Source of the DNA: Haloarcula litorea
GTDB lineage: Archaea; Halobacteriota; Halobacteria; Halobacteriales; Haloarculaceae
NCBI RefSeq assembly: GCF_029338195.1
Contig: NZ_CP119779.1
Location: forward strand, 310,001 to 374,000
Direction: 5' to 3'
Length of the DNA stretch: 64,000 nucleotides
Part shown: piece after piece, positions 33,600 to 42,337 of the stretch
Layout: every line of letters begins with the position of its first letter
How positions within the stretch are numbered: the first letter of the stretch is position 1
Position numbers and translations under genes: made by a program
The notes under the pieces: model-generated
Seen by the model: only the letters and a program-made list of their open reading frames with translations
Told to the model about the DNA's origin: nothing
Database searches by the model: none

Positions 33600-34271
33600 A
33601 TGCAGGCCGGCGACTGGGCGTTCGTCCTGAGCAACTTCGACTACCTGCTGGAGGGGCTGGCTATCACCGTCGGGCTGACGCTGACGAGCCTGTCGCTGGG
33701 GTTCCTCGTGGGCTTTCCCGCGGGTGCCCTCGAGGTGTACGGCGACGGCTACTTCCAGCGTGCCGTCCGGACCGCCGGGGTCGTCCTCCGCGGGACGCCC
33801 ATCGTCGTCATCCTGCTGGTACTGTTCTTCGTCGTCTCCATCCCCGGATCGGCGTTCGTCGCCGCGACGGTCGGGCTGGGCCTGCGGAGCGCGGCCTACC
33901 AGTCCCAGATCTTCCGGGGCGCGCTCCAGAGCGTCGACGACGGGCAGATGGAGGCCGCTCGCGCCGTCGGGATGAGCCGGCTCCAGGCCATCCGCCACGT
34001 CGTCGTCCCGCAGGCGCTCCGCCGGAGTATGCCGGGGTTCCAGAACGAGTTCACCATCGTCCTGAAGGACACGAGCATCGCCTTCGCCATCGGCCTCGCG
34101 GAACTGCTGACCCGAGGGTACGACCTGTTCACCCAGAGCGGGCGGTCGACGGCCGTCCTGGAGGTCTTCCTCGTCATCAGCACCATCTACTTCGTGTTGA
34201 CGTTCACCACGAACCGCGGGCTGGATCGGCTGAGCGACCACTACGCGATTCCGTCGGGTGAGAACACGTGA
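33600..34271 (+). CDS. Amino acid ABC transporter permease 1
   Basis: The protein has 223 residues and about five transmembrane helices. The HisM/GlnP-type permease motif RAVGMSRLQAIRHVVVPQALRR, which docks on the ATPase, runs through residues 120-142 or so. The upstream RGTPIVVILLVLFF segment is the usual second-helix signature. It starts one base after the substrate-binding gene and overlaps the ATPase GTG by 4 bases. A second, longer permease is encoded last in the operon, so the transporter is probably a heterodimeric channel. Confidence 0.92.
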   Translation: MQAGDWAFVLSNFDYLLEGLAITVGLTLTSLSLGFLVGFPAGALEVYGDGYFQRAVRTAGVVLRGTPIVVILLVLFFVVSIPGSAFVAATVGLGLRSAAYQSQIFRGALQSVDDGQMEAARAVGMSRLQAIRHVVVPQALRRSMPGFQNEFTIVLKDTSIAFAIGLAELLTRGYDLFTQSGRSTAVLEVFLVISTIYFVLTFTTNRGLDRLSDHYAIPSGENT

Positions 34272-35011
34272 GTCTACTCCAGGTCGACGACGTCTACCAG
34301 TCCTACGACGAGGAACGGGTGCTGCGAGGGGTCAGCTTCGAGATGGACCGGACCGACGTCGACGTGCTGATGGGCCCCAGCGGCAGCGGGAAGTCGACGA
34401 TGCTGCGGTGCATCAACCGCCTGACCGAGATCGACAGCGGCGAGATCCGGCTGGACGGGACCAGCGTCACCGCGCCCGAGACCGACGTGAACGAGCTCCG
34501 CCAGCAGGTCGGGATGGTGTTCCAGGACTTCAACCTCTTCGCGCACCTGACCGCGCTGGAGAACGTCACCCTCGGACTGAAGCGAGTCAAGGGGATGGAC
34601 CGCGACCCCGCCCGCGAGCGGGCGGCCGACCACCTCGCCCAGGTGGGACTCGCGGACCAGGCCGACGCCTACCCCGCCGAGCTCTCCGGCGGGCAGAAAC
34701 AGCGGGTCGGCATCGCTCGCGCGCTGGCGATGGAGCCGAAGCTGATGCTGTTCGACGAGCCGACCAGCGCGCTGGACCCCGAGCTCGTCGGCGAGGTGGT
34801 CGAGGTGATGCGCGACCTCGCCGAGGCCGGGACGACGATGCTCGTCGTCAGCCACGAGATGGGCTTCGCCCGCTCGGCCGCCGACGACATCCACTTCCTC
34901 GACGACGGGAAGGTCGTCGAGTCCGGCCCGCCGGAACAGCTGTTCGAACGGCCCGACCACGACCGGACGGCCGAGTTCCTGTCCGGGCTCCAGACCGACG
35001 GCGAGCACTGA
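34268..35011 (+). CDS. Amino acid ABC transporter ATP-binding protein
   Basis: The protein has 247 residues from a GTG. Walker A is GPSGSGKST (about 37-45), the Q-loop is VFQDFNLF, the signature is LSGGQKQR, Walker B is LMLFDEPTSALD, and the H-loop is VVSHEMGF. It belongs to the GlnQ/HisP polar-amino-acid branch. It energises both permeases in the operon. The gene overlaps the preceding permease by 4 bases and shares one base with the following ATG (TGATG), so translation is coupled on both sides. Confidence 0.95.
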   Translation: MSLLQVDDVYQSYDEERVLRGVSFEMDRTDVDVLMGPSGSGKSTMLRCINRLTEIDSGEIRLDGTSVTAPETDVNELRQQVGMVFQDFNLFAHLTALENVTLGLKRVKGMDRDPARERAADHLAQVGLADQADAYPAELSGGQKQRVGIARALAMEPKLMLFDEPTSALDPELVGEVVEVMRDLAEAGTTMLVVSHEMGFARSAADDIHFLDDGKVVESGPPEQLFERPDHDRTAEFLSGLQTDGEH

Positions 35012-35994
35012 TGAGCACCGAAGACCCATCCGCCGTCGAGCAGGTCCGGACCACCGCGAGCGTCGAGACCGACCGGCCCTGGGCGATGGCGGCGATCGCC
35101 GTCTTCTGGGGCTGGCTCCTCGTCCGGTGGACGAACGACTTCCTGCTGCCGGACACGGTGGCGTTTCCGAGTGGGAAGTCGTTCTTCCCGGTCGCCCCCG
35201 TCGCCGCGGCCGCCGAGCGGGTCGGATCGGTCGCGGCCTCGGTTGGCCTGTTCGGCGCGCCGCTGGACGTGGTCGCCGGGCTGCTGGGGTTCGTCGCCGG
35301 GAGCGTCCCCCACCTGCCGGCGCTGGCCCGGGGCGCGTGGCTGACCATCGTCCTGACGGTTGCGGGCATCGCGCTCGGCTTCGTGCTGGCGGTGCCGCTG
35401 TCGGTGGGCCGGGTCTACGGGAGTCGGGTCCTCCGGTGGGTCTCGCTGTCCTACACGGAACTCGTCCGCGGGACGCCGCTGCTGGCGCAACTGTTCGTCC
35501 TCTACTACGGCCTCCCGCTGACGGGGATCATCCGCGACGTCCCCGGCGTCGGCGTCGGGTTCGTCCCCGCGCAGGCGGTGTGGGTCGCGATCATCGGCTT
35601 CACGCTCAACAGCGCCGCCTACCAGGCCGAGTACATCCGCTCGGCCCTGGAGTCCGTCGACGCCGGTCAGCTGACGGCGGCGCGGGCGATCGGCCTCTCT
35701 GAGATCGAGGGGATCCGCTACGTCGTCCTCCCCCAAGGGCTGCGGTACGCGATCCCGGGCTGGTCGAACGAGCTCGTCTACCTCATCAAGTACTCCTCGC
35801 TGGCGGCGTTCATCACCGTCCGCGAACTGTTCTTCGAGGCGCGGTTCATCGCCAACGACACCTTCCAGTACACGGAGCTGTTCCTGCTCGCGGCGCTGTT
35901 CTACCTGGCGCTGGTCATCTCCGCGTCGGTGTTCATGAACTGGGTCGAGGAGCGGACCTCGGTGCCCGGCGTCGGCGGCCGACGGCGGGCCTGA
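35011..35994 (+). CDS. Amino acid ABC transporter permease 2 (long form)
   Basis: The protein has 327 residues from the ATG at 35011, which overlaps the ATPase stop. Residues 110-320 form a standard HisMQ-type permease with RGTPLLAQLFVLYYGLP and the ATPase-docking loop ARAIGLSEIEGIRYVVLPQG. About 100 extra N-terminal residues contain one clear helix (AAIAVFWGWLLVRW) and a long Ala/Val/Gly-rich stretch before the first core helix. This extension is absent from permease 1. It resembles the extended permeases of some glutamate/aspartate uptake systems. The open frame upstream in the same phase is antisense-like noise over the ATPase gene. Confidence 0.9.
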   Translation: MSTEDPSAVEQVRTTASVETDRPWAMAAIAVFWGWLLVRWTNDFLLPDTVAFPSGKSFFPVAPVAAAAERVGSVAASVGLFGAPLDVVAGLLGFVAGSVPHLPALARGAWLTIVLTVAGIALGFVLAVPLSVGRVYGSRVLRWVSLSYTELVRGTPLLAQLFVLYYGLPLTGIIRDVPGVGVGFVPAQAVWVAIIGFTLNSAAYQAEYIRSALESVDAGQLTAARAIGLSEIEGIRYVVLPQGLRYAIPGWSNELVYLIKYSSLAAFITVRELFFEARFIANDTFQYTELFLLAALFYLALVISASVFMNWVEERTSVPGVGGRRRA

Positions 35995-35996
35995 CC

Positions 35997-36383
35997 TCAC
36001 TCCTCGCGCTCGACGACGTAGGCCCCGAAGTCCTCGACGCTCCCGACCGGCGGGGCCCCGAACGCGAGCCAGACGTGGGTCGCGTCCGTGTGGTTACAGA
36101 GGTTCCTGACGACGTCGGGTCGGACGCGGACGACGCTCCCCCGGGAGACGTCCCGCACGTCGCCCTCGACGGCGATCTGTCCGTCGGTCATCGTGACGAA
36201 CACCTCCTCCTGGCCGTCGTGGCTGTGTGGCGTCGTCACCTCGCCCGGTTCGACGACGACCTGATTGACCCGGACCTCCGTACAGCCCAGCGGTTCGGTG
36301 AGCTTCCGGACCGTGGTCTCGCAGGTGTTGAACTGTTCCTCGGGCACGCCCTCGGGATCGACGACCGCGAACCCGTCGGTCAT
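35997..36383 (-). CDS. Cupin-domain protein
   Basis: The protein has 128 residues. A single cupin barrel shows the first metal motif in TTPHSHDGQEEVFV (H-x-H with a following Glu) and a weaker second motif, RNLCNHTDATHVWLAFG. Such proteins are small dioxygenases, isomerases or ligand-binding sensors. The substrate is unknown. The gene ends 3 bases from the converging ABC permease and starts about 70 bases beyond the rfcL stop on the same strand. Confidence 0.82.
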   Translation of the reverse strand: MTDGFAVVDPEGVPEEQFNTCETTVRKLTEPLGCTEVRVNQVVVEPGEVTTPHSHDGQEEVFVTMTDGQIAVEGDVRDVSRGSVVRVRPDVVRNLCNHTDATHVWLAFGAPPVGSVEDFGAYVVEREE

Positions 36384-36452
36384 AGGAGCGCGTTCACGGG
36401 GGACGGAGATAGGTCCGGGGGCTGTATGCGACGCCCGTTTAGATGCCGGCGG

Positions 36453-37958
36453 TCACATAAAGTCCGACAGTCCGGACTGCTGGTCGTCCTCGTCGGCGGC
36501 GTCGGCGTCGATGTCGTCGTCTCCCTCCGCCTCCTCGGCCGCCGGGCCGTCGTCGCTCCCGCCCAGCGTGGCCTGCGCGTCGTCGGCGTCGTCCTCCCCG
36601 TCGCCGTCGTCCCCGCCCTCGGCGACGGCGTCCTCGGGATCGCTCGCGGACCCGCCCTCGAAGGCACCGCCGGAGTGCTCGACGGCGGCCTCCTCCTTCC
36701 GGCGCTCGGCGTCCTCGACGATTGACTGGACCTTGTTGGTGTCCTCGCCCGAGCCGGTGACAAAGGAGACGTGCTCGGCGTCGAGGTCGTAGGTGGCCGC
36801 CATCGCCACCGTCAGCTCCCGGTTCGTGCAGTGGTGGGTCATCGTCGCCAGGAACGGCATAATCTCCCGGCGAGCGGTCGTCATCGAGACGCCGTCGACG
36901 GCCGCGATCTGCCGGGCGATGTGGTCGCGGGTGTTGCGCGCGCCCTTCGAGCGGCCGAGCTTCGACCAGTAGCTCGGCGGCCCGTAGCGGGTCCACCCGC
37001 CCTTCTGCCCGTCGCGGGCGGCGGCGACGCCGGCGGTCATGTTGTCCGTCGCGTAGCGCCAGAACGAGTAGTTCTGTGTCTCCCGGACCCGGCCGAGCCA
37101 CTGGTCGGCGTTCGAGAGGGCGTCGTAGGCCCGGACGAGTTCGCCGTCGGCGTAGTCTTTGGGCATGTTGTCCTCGATCCAGTTGATGAGGTCGTCCGGC
37201 GTCTCGTCGACGTCGTAGCTCGATTTCAGGGCCGTCTCGGCGTCGCCCTCCTTCAACACGACGTCGAGGTACTCGAAGATGCCCTCGGTCGTGTCCCGTT
37301 CGCCCGAGACGTAGTCGTCGGCCTCGATGCGGTCGTTGCCCTCGGCGGTGGCCTGGAGGTCCTTGATCGCCCCCCGGAGGTCGCCGCTGTTCTGCTCGGC
37401 GATGTCCTCGATCACGGCGTCGGTGTAGTCGACGCCCTCCTTCCGGCAGATGTCCCGCAGGACCGGGACGATCGAGCGTTTCTGCACGCCGGAGAACTCG
37501 ATGTCCTGACAGCTGTTGCGCAGGGAGTTGGACATCTCGTAGAACTCGTTGGCGATGAGGATCATCGGCTGGCCGGCCTCTTTCACCAGCGAGGAGATGG
37601 CCCGCGCACCGCCCCGGTCTGCGTTGCCGTGGACGTTGTCGGCCTCGTCCATGATGACCAGTCGGCGGCCCTGCCCCCCGGCTGTCAGCGTCCCCGACTT
37701 GGCGGCCTCGCCGGCCACCTGCTCGATGACGTCTTTGGTCCGGGAGTCGCTGGCGTTGAGTTCGATGGTCGGCCAGTCCATGTCGTTTGCCAGCGCGTGG
37801 GCCGCGGAGGTCTTGCCCACCCCGGGGGTGCCGTGGAGGATGACCGCCTCGCGGTGGTCGTCCCACGTCTCGGCCCACTCCCGGAGGGCGTCCCGGGCCG
37901 TGTCGTTGCCCCGTACCTCCGAGAGCGTGCTCGGGCGGTACTTCTCCGTCCAGTCCAT
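36453..37958 (-). CDS. rfcL: Replication factor C large subunit
   Basis: The protein has 501 residues. It is the AAA+ clamp-loader large subunit that loads PCNA onto primed DNA with RfcS. Walker A is GTPGVGKTS (43-51) and Walker B is LVIMDEADN. The C-terminal 110 residues are acidic, with runs of Asp/Glu/Ala, and end in a PCNA-interacting box QQSGLSDFM. The CTAAACGC-like TATA is about 27 nt before the ATG, suggesting a leaderless mRNA. It is divergent from the next membrane-protein gene. Length and domain order match archaeal RfcL. Confidence 0.95.
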   Translation of the reverse strand: MDWTEKYRPSTLSEVRGNDTARDALREWAETWDDHREAVILHGTPGVGKTSAAHALANDMDWPTIELNASDSRTKDVIEQVAGEAAKSGTLTAGGQGRRLVIMDEADNVHGNADRGGARAISSLVKEAGQPMILIANEFYEMSNSLRNSCQDIEFSGVQKRSIVPVLRDICRKEGVDYTDAVIEDIAEQNSGDLRGAIKDLQATAEGNDRIEADDYVSGERDTTEGIFEYLDVVLKEGDAETALKSSYDVDETPDDLINWIEDNMPKDYADGELVRAYDALSNADQWLGRVRETQNYSFWRYATDNMTAGVAAARDGQKGGWTRYGPPSYWSKLGRSKGARNTRDHIARQIAAVDGVSMTTARREIMPFLATMTHHCTNRELTVAMAATYDLDAEHVSFVTGSGEDTNKVQSIVEDAERRKEEAAVEHSGGAFEGGSASDPEDAVAEGGDDGDGEDDADDAQATLGGSDDGPAAEEAEGDDDIDADAADEDDQQSGLSDFM

Positions 37959-38048
37959 TACCAGAGGGGAGGCGCGTGCCGCGTTTAGTGGTTGCGGACC
38001 CCCGCGGCCCGAAAGCCTATGTCGCCTGTCGGCGTCGGCCGAGACACG

Positions 38049-38615
38049 ATGAACGACGACAGCCGCAGCTACGCGGTCGGGGCCGCCGCCGGCGTGGCGG
38101 CGTTCGTCCTCGGCTACGTGCTCGTGTACGCGCTGACAATCTCGACGGTCCAGGACTCCCTGTTGACCGGCGTCATCGAGGCCTTCGGCGAGGAGGGGGC
38201 CGCCTGGAAGGTCGTCGGCTGGGTGTTCTTCAACGCGCAGTTCGTGACGACGACGATCACGGTCGACGTGCCGCTGCTGGGTGGCACCGACGCCGTGAAC
38301 TTCATCGGTCAGAGCGACGGGCTGTCGCCGATCCTGTACGTGATCCCGCCCGCGCTACTGACCGTGGCGGGGCTGGCGGTCGCCCGCCTCGACGGCGCGA
38401 CCGAGACGGGCCGGGCGCTCCGGGTCGGTCCCTCGGTCGCGCTCGGCTACCTCCCGCTGTCGCTGGTCGGCGCGTTGCTGTTCGCCGTCAGCATCGGCGA
38501 GAGCAGCGGCGGGTCGCCGACGCTGCTGACCGCGGTCGTCCTCGCCGGCGTCGTCTACCCCGTCGTCTTCGGCGCGATCGGGTCGCTGCTCGGCGTCGCT
38601 CTGGGCGAGTCGTAG
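38049..38615 (+). CDS. Haloarchaeal integral membrane protein (DUF7978-like)
   Basis: The protein has 188 residues from the ATG at 38049; an upstream GTG/ATG adds 19 residues with no hydrophobic pattern. Four or five membrane helices are visible, beginning AAAGVAAFVLGYVLVYAL and ending in VVFGAIGSLLGVALGES. The loop between the first two helices carries an acidic EAFGEEGAAWK. I recall such proteins as DUF7978 in haloarchaea. The function is unknown. It lies upstream of the pilin-like gene, 37 bases away, and may be co-transcribed or separated by the T4 tract at 38624-38627. Confidence 0.65.
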   Translation: MNDDSRSYAVGAAAGVAAFVLGYVLVYALTISTVQDSLLTGVIEAFGEEGAAWKVVGWVFFNAQFVTTTITVDVPLLGGTDAVNFIGQSDGLSPILYVIPPALLTVAGLAVARLDGATETGRALRVGPSVALGYLPLSLVGALLFAVSIGESSGGSPTLLTAVVLAGVVYPVVFGAIGSLLGVALGES

Positions 38616-38622
38616 GCCGACC

Positions 38623-38651
38623 CTTTTGTACCGGGACGCGGCCAGTCCCGG
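38623..38651 (+). promoter_or_regulatory. TATA-like box and dyad before the pilin-like gene
   Basis: CTTTTGTA (38623-38630) is followed at once by CCGGGAC (38631-38637), a 7-base spacer and GTCCCGG (38645-38651). The GTG follows one base later, at 38653. The 7-bp perfect dyad lies between TATA box and start, where a bound protein would block initiation. Confidence 0.5.
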
Positions 38652-38652
38652 C

Positions 38653-39237
38653 GTGACCCTCGTCGGTCGTCCCGCACCGGCCAACCGTGCCCTCACACCC
38701 GTCGTAGGGACCCTCCTGCTGGTCGGCGTGACGGTGCTGCTCGCGGCGGTCGTCGCCACCGCCGCCTTCGGCCACGCGGCGGCCACGGCCGAGCCGGCCC
38801 CGACGGTCGCCCAGTCCGCCGCCGAGTACGAGACCTACGCCGCCGGCGGCGGCCGCTACCGCGAGCAGGTGCTACGGCTCACGCACCTCGCCGGCGACAC
38901 GCTCGCCGTCGCGGACCTGGAACTCGTCGTCGACGCGAGCGACGCCTGCGGCAAGGTGGGCCGGCTGGTGAACCTCCCCGCCGCGGGCGACAGCCTCCGG
39001 CCCGCGGGCGAGTACGTCCGCGGCGACGACCTGTTCGACAACTCCTACGACGCCGTCGAGGGACCCATCGGCACCGGCGACGTCGACGACGACGGCGCGT
39101 GGTCGGCCGGCGAGACCGCACAGTTCCGGCTGGCGACCAGCGAGTGTCGCCTCGCACCCGGCGAGACGCTGACGGTCCGGGTCGTCCACGCGCCCACCGG
39201 GAGCGTCGTCGTCGCGGAGCGCGTTCGCGCGGACTGA
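38653..39237 (+). CDS. Type IV pilin-like protein (archaeal pilin N-terminal domain)
   Basis: The protein has 194 residues from a GTG. A short basic leader (GRPAPANRA) precedes the prepilin cleavage and hydrophobic core LTPVVGTLLLVGVTVLLAAVV, the form cut by the archaeal peptidase PibD. The rest is a hydrophilic extracellular domain. Its DRD-like region GTGDVDDDGAWSAGETAQF may bind Ca2+, and two cysteines are present (ASDACGKVG and TSECRLAP). Such proteins build adhesion pili or act as minor pilins. The pilus ATPase and membrane platform genes are not in the window, so it likely joins a shared assembly machine. Confidence 0.82.
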   Translation: MTLVGRPAPANRALTPVVGTLLLVGVTVLLAAVVATAAFGHAAATAEPAPTVAQSAAEYETYAAGGGRYREQVLRLTHLAGDTLAVADLELVVDASDACGKVGRLVNLPAAGDSLRPAGEYVRGDDLFDNSYDAVEGPIGTGDVDDDGAWSAGETAQFRLATSECRLAPGETLTVRVVHAPTGSVVVAERVRAD

Positions 39238-39287
39238 CCGCGGGCTTCCGGTAGCCTTTTACTCCAGTCACGCCACCCTGCGAACCG

Positions 39288-39995
39288 ATGACACGGGGTG
39301 CGCGCGACGAACTCGCCGAGAAGATCGCCGGCGAGGTCGCACTGAGCGACGAGCCGGGGGCGACCCTGCGGAAGTGGCGGACCGACTTCGACGTGGCCCA
39401 GACCCAGCTGGCCGACCGGCTGGACGTCTCGCCGTCGGTGGTCTCGGACTACGAGAGCGGCCGCCGGGACAACCCCGGGATCGGCGTCGTCCGCCGCCTG
39501 GTGGGCGCGCTGCTGGACATCGACGAGGAGCGGGGCGGCGACCACATCCGCCAGCACGCCCGCGTCCTCTCGGCGGGGTTCGAGAGCGACGTCGTCCACG
39601 ACCTCCGGGAGTACCCCGCCAACGTCGGCGTCGAGCGGGTGTTCGACGCCATCGACGCCACCGAACTCCACCGCGGCGGCCAGGACACCGTGGCCGGCCA
39701 CACGGTCATCGACTCCATCGCCGCCATCACGCGGCTGTCCTCCGACGAGTTCTTCCAGCTGTACGGCCAGTCGACCAACCGCGCGCTGGTGTTCACGAAC
39801 GTCACCCGCGGCGAGTCGCCGCTGGTGGCGCTGCGCGTGGTGTCGCCGACGCCCAACGCCGTCGTCCTCCACGGCCTCGACGACGAGGCCGTCTGGGACC
39901 GGGCCGCCGACCTCGCGAACATCGACGACTTCTCGCTGGCCGTGACCGACGCCGACCTGGAGACGATGCTCGACGGGCTCCGGGGGCTGCCGTGA
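39288..39995 (+). CDS. XRE-type transcription regulator with sensor-like C-terminus
   Basis: The protein has 235 residues. An HTH_3/XRE domain spans about residues 27-62 (LRKWRTDFDVAQTQLADRLD, then VSPSVVSDYESGRR). The remaining 170 residues form a conserved archaeal C-terminal domain of unknown ligand, including TELHRGGQDTVAGHTVIDS and GQSTNRALVFTNVTRGESP. The whole layout occurs in many euryarchaea and is annotated as a helix-turn-helix regulator. A TTTTACTCC element (39257-39265) is a suitable TATA box. It could control the neighbouring pilin-like gene, whose promoter carries a dyad, but this is only inferred. Confidence 0.85.
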   Translation: MTRGARDELAEKIAGEVALSDEPGATLRKWRTDFDVAQTQLADRLDVSPSVVSDYESGRRDNPGIGVVRRLVGALLDIDEERGGDHIRQHARVLSAGFESDVVHDLREYPANVGVERVFDAIDATELHRGGQDTVAGHTVIDSIAAITRLSSDEFFQLYGQSTNRALVFTNVTRGESPLVALRVVSPTPNAVVLHGLDDEAVWDRAADLANIDDFSLAVTDADLETMLDGLRGLP

Positions 39996-40038
39996 GTCCC
40001 GGGGCGGGCGAGGCCGAACCGTCGCGCCGTGACGCGGG

Positions 40039-40746
40039 TCAGTCGCCGGCGGCCTCGGACTCCCAGCCCTCCGTGTAGACGTCGCCCTCGTCGACGCCGG
40101 CCTCGGTGAGCAGGTCCGTCGTCTCGACGACCATATCGGGGACGCCACAGACGTAGACGTCGGTGGCGTCGAGGTCGCCGAGCGCGTCCGGGACGTGCTC
40201 CTGGACGTGGCCCGTCCGGCCGTGCCACGAGTCCGCGGGCTCGGAGAGCACGTAGTCGAGCGTCACCTCGCGGTAGTCCGATCGGAGCTGGTCAAGCGTC
40301 TCGTGGAAGATGAGGTGTTCCTCGTCGCGCTCGCCGAAGAGGAGGTGGGCGTCGCCGGTCCCGCCGCGGGCGTACTGCTTCAACATCGGCAGGATCGGCG
40401 TGATCCCCGTCCCCGTCGCGATGAACGCCACGTCCCGGTCGAGGGTCTGCAGGGTGAGGTCCCCGTCGACGGGTTCGACCTCGACCTCGTCGCCGGTCGT
40501 GCGCTCGTGCATGTAGACCGACCCGTTCCCGCCCTCGTATCGCTTGATCGCCAGGACGAGCTCGTTCGATCGCGGGAGATTCACCGCCGTGTAGGGACGG
40601 GCGGCCTCCTCCCCGTCGTTCTCGAAGTGAACCATCGTGTGCTGTCCGACCTCGTAGGTGAACCTGTGATCGTCGGCGACGAGCCGGAACTGCTTGACGT
40701 CCGGCGTCAGCTGGTGGATGCCGGCGATAGTGGCTGTGACGGTCAT
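40039..40746 (-). CDS. FAD/NAD(P)-binding oxidoreductase (ferredoxin-reductase type)
   Basis: The protein has 235 residues from the ATG at 40746; a longer in-frame extension to 40824 has no family character. FAD-binding RPYTAVN (RxYS/T) appears near residues 51-57, the NAD(P)-binding GTGITPILPM near 111-120, and VCGVPDMVVET at the end, in the order of the ferredoxin-NADP+ reductase superfamily. The missing iron-sulfur domain means it must hand electrons to a separate partner. Partner and substrate are unknown. It is transcribed from a gap of 172 bases after mvaS on the same strand. Confidence 0.85.
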   Translation of the reverse strand: MTVTATIAGIHQLTPDVKQFRLVADDHRFTYEVGQHTMVHFENDGEEAARPYTAVNLPRSNELVLAIKRYEGGNGSVYMHERTTGDEVEVEPVDGDLTLQTLDRDVAFIATGTGITPILPMLKQYARGGTGDAHLLFGERDEEHLIFHETLDQLRSDYREVTLDYVLSEPADSWHGRTGHVQEHVPDALGDLDATDVYVCGVPDMVVETTDLLTEAGVDEGDVYTEGWESEAAGD

Positions 40747-40918
40747 CTGATAGCCGGTTACGGCTCGCCCCTCAAAAGCGGAGAGCGAGAATATGCAACC
40801 CGTCCCACGGCGATCGGGGAGCATCCCCGGTCCCGCACACCCCTCGACGAGCGTCTGACTCCCGATCGGCGTCCACGCCGCCGTGCCTCTCGGAGGCGGT
40901 GAGCGAAGCGACGCCTCC

Positions 40919-42256
40919 CTACTCCACGAACCGATACTTCCGCTCGCCCATCCGCCCCCAGCCGTCGAAGACGAACTCCGCGGTCGGCGATGTGAACTCC
41001 TCGACGTCGGCCTCGGTGTCGTGGTTGTGGACGTCGTGGATCTGCTCGTACTCCTCGAAGGAGAGGTCGTGTCGCCGCCTGATCTGCTCGTCGACGTTCA
41101 TCCGGGCGATCTCCTCCTCCCAGCCCGGGACCACGGTCTCGGCGTGGACCTCCGCCTGCGCGCCGGAGCCGTAGGAGGCCACGAGCAGTCTCCGCTCGTC
41201 GAGGTCCCGACCGTTCTCGCGGGCGTGTTTCAGCCCGGCGGCGCGGGCGATGTGGACCGAGCCGGTGTACCAGTTGCCGACCTCCCGGGAGATCTCGAGC
41301 GTCGGCTCGATGGCGTTCGCGTACCAGTCCCGGTACCGCTCGGTCTCGGTCAGGGCGTCCGTGTACTCCCGGATCGCGTCGTTGAACGCGTCGTCGGTTT
41401 CGAAGTCCGCGCGGTCGGGCTGGTAGCCGATCTCCTCGGCCAGGGCCTCCTCGACGTCGGTCCCGCGGACGATGTGCCGGTAGCCAAGCGCCGCGGCCTT
41501 CCGGACCATCCCCGGGAACGGCGTGTGGAACGGGATCATCTCGTAGTCGTCGGGGTGGATGTCGCCGGCGACGGAGGCGAAGTCGTCCAGCGCCTCCCGC
41601 ATCCGGGCGAGGTACACCTTCACCGAGCGCTTGCCGTCGACGGAGGGGAACTGCTGATTGGGCTTGAGGAAGTCCGTCTCGTCGGCGCTGCCGTACCCCT
41701 GCTCGGCCGACAGCTCGACGAGGTTCGGGTCCTCGTCGACGAGCATCGCGACCGCGCCCGCGCCCTGGGTCGCCTCGCCGGGGTCGTCGCGGGCGTACAG
41801 CGCCGTGTCGGTGGCGACGACCAGCGCCGCCCGCCCGCGGTTCCGCCCCGCGCGGATCCAGTTGTACGCGTCGTCGAGGCTCTGGGTCCCCGAGATGCAG
41901 GCGAACTTCCGCTCGCCCTTGTTGGCGTGGTGGAAGTCGCCGTCGTAGACCTGCTCCAGGCAGCCGGCGATGTACGTCGAGACCGGCTTGGAGTTGTCGA
42001 AGGCGCTCTCGGTCGCCACGTCGATGCGGCCGATGTCGTCCGGTTCCAGCCCCTTCCGCTCCATCAGCCGGTGGGCCGCGTTGGCACCCATCGTCACGAT
42101 GTCCTCGTAGACGTCCGGGAACGACGAGGCGTGCAGCCCCAGCCCCTTCGTGTACTTCCCCGGGTCGTCGCCCTGTGCGGGCGCGAACGTCTCGGCGAGG
42201 TCGAGCTTGAGCTTCCCCGTCCAGATCTCCATTCCGTCGATACCCACTGCTGTCAT
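40919..42256 (-). CDS. mvaS: Hydroxymethylglutaryl-CoA synthase
   Basis: The protein has 445 residues. It condenses acetoacetyl-CoA with acetyl-CoA, the step before HMG-CoA reductase in mevalonate synthesis for archaeal lipids. Catalytic Glu83 (VATESAF), Cys120 (KFACISGTQ) and the His in IPFHTPFPGM are all visible. The length matches archaeal/haloarchaeal HMG-CoA synthases. A TATA-like GTAACTTAACC lies about 27 nt upstream on the same strand, so the mRNA is probably leaderless. No other mevalonate genes are next to it. Confidence 0.93.
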   Translation of the reverse strand: MTAVGIDGMEIWTGKLKLDLAETFAPAQGDDPGKYTKGLGLHASSFPDVYEDIVTMGANAAHRLMERKGLEPDDIGRIDVATESAFDNSKPVSTYIAGCLEQVYDGDFHHANKGERKFACISGTQSLDDAYNWIRAGRNRGRAALVVATDTALYARDDPGEATQGAGAVAMLVDEDPNLVELSAEQGYGSADETDFLKPNQQFPSVDGKRSVKVYLARMREALDDFASVAGDIHPDDYEMIPFHTPFPGMVRKAAALGYRHIVRGTDVEEALAEEIGYQPDRADFETDDAFNDAIREYTDALTETERYRDWYANAIEPTLEISREVGNWYTGSVHIARAAGLKHARENGRDLDERRLLVASYGSGAQAEVHAETVVPGWEEEIARMNVDEQIRRRHDLSFEEYEQIHDVHNHDTEADVEEFTSPTAEFVFDGWGRMGERKYRFVE

Positions 42257-42277
42257 ACCCGGAGGGTCGGTGGGGGT

Positions 42278-42288
42278 GGTTAAGTTAC
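42278..42288 (-). promoter_or_regulatory. TATA box for mvaS
   Basis: On the minus strand the element reads GTAACTTAACC, about 27 nt before the ATG at 42256. A leaderless transcript is expected. Confidence 0.5.
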
Positions 42289-42337
42289 TGTCGACTGGTG
42301 TTTCGACGTTTGTCGTATCGTAGTAGACCTCTCAGAG

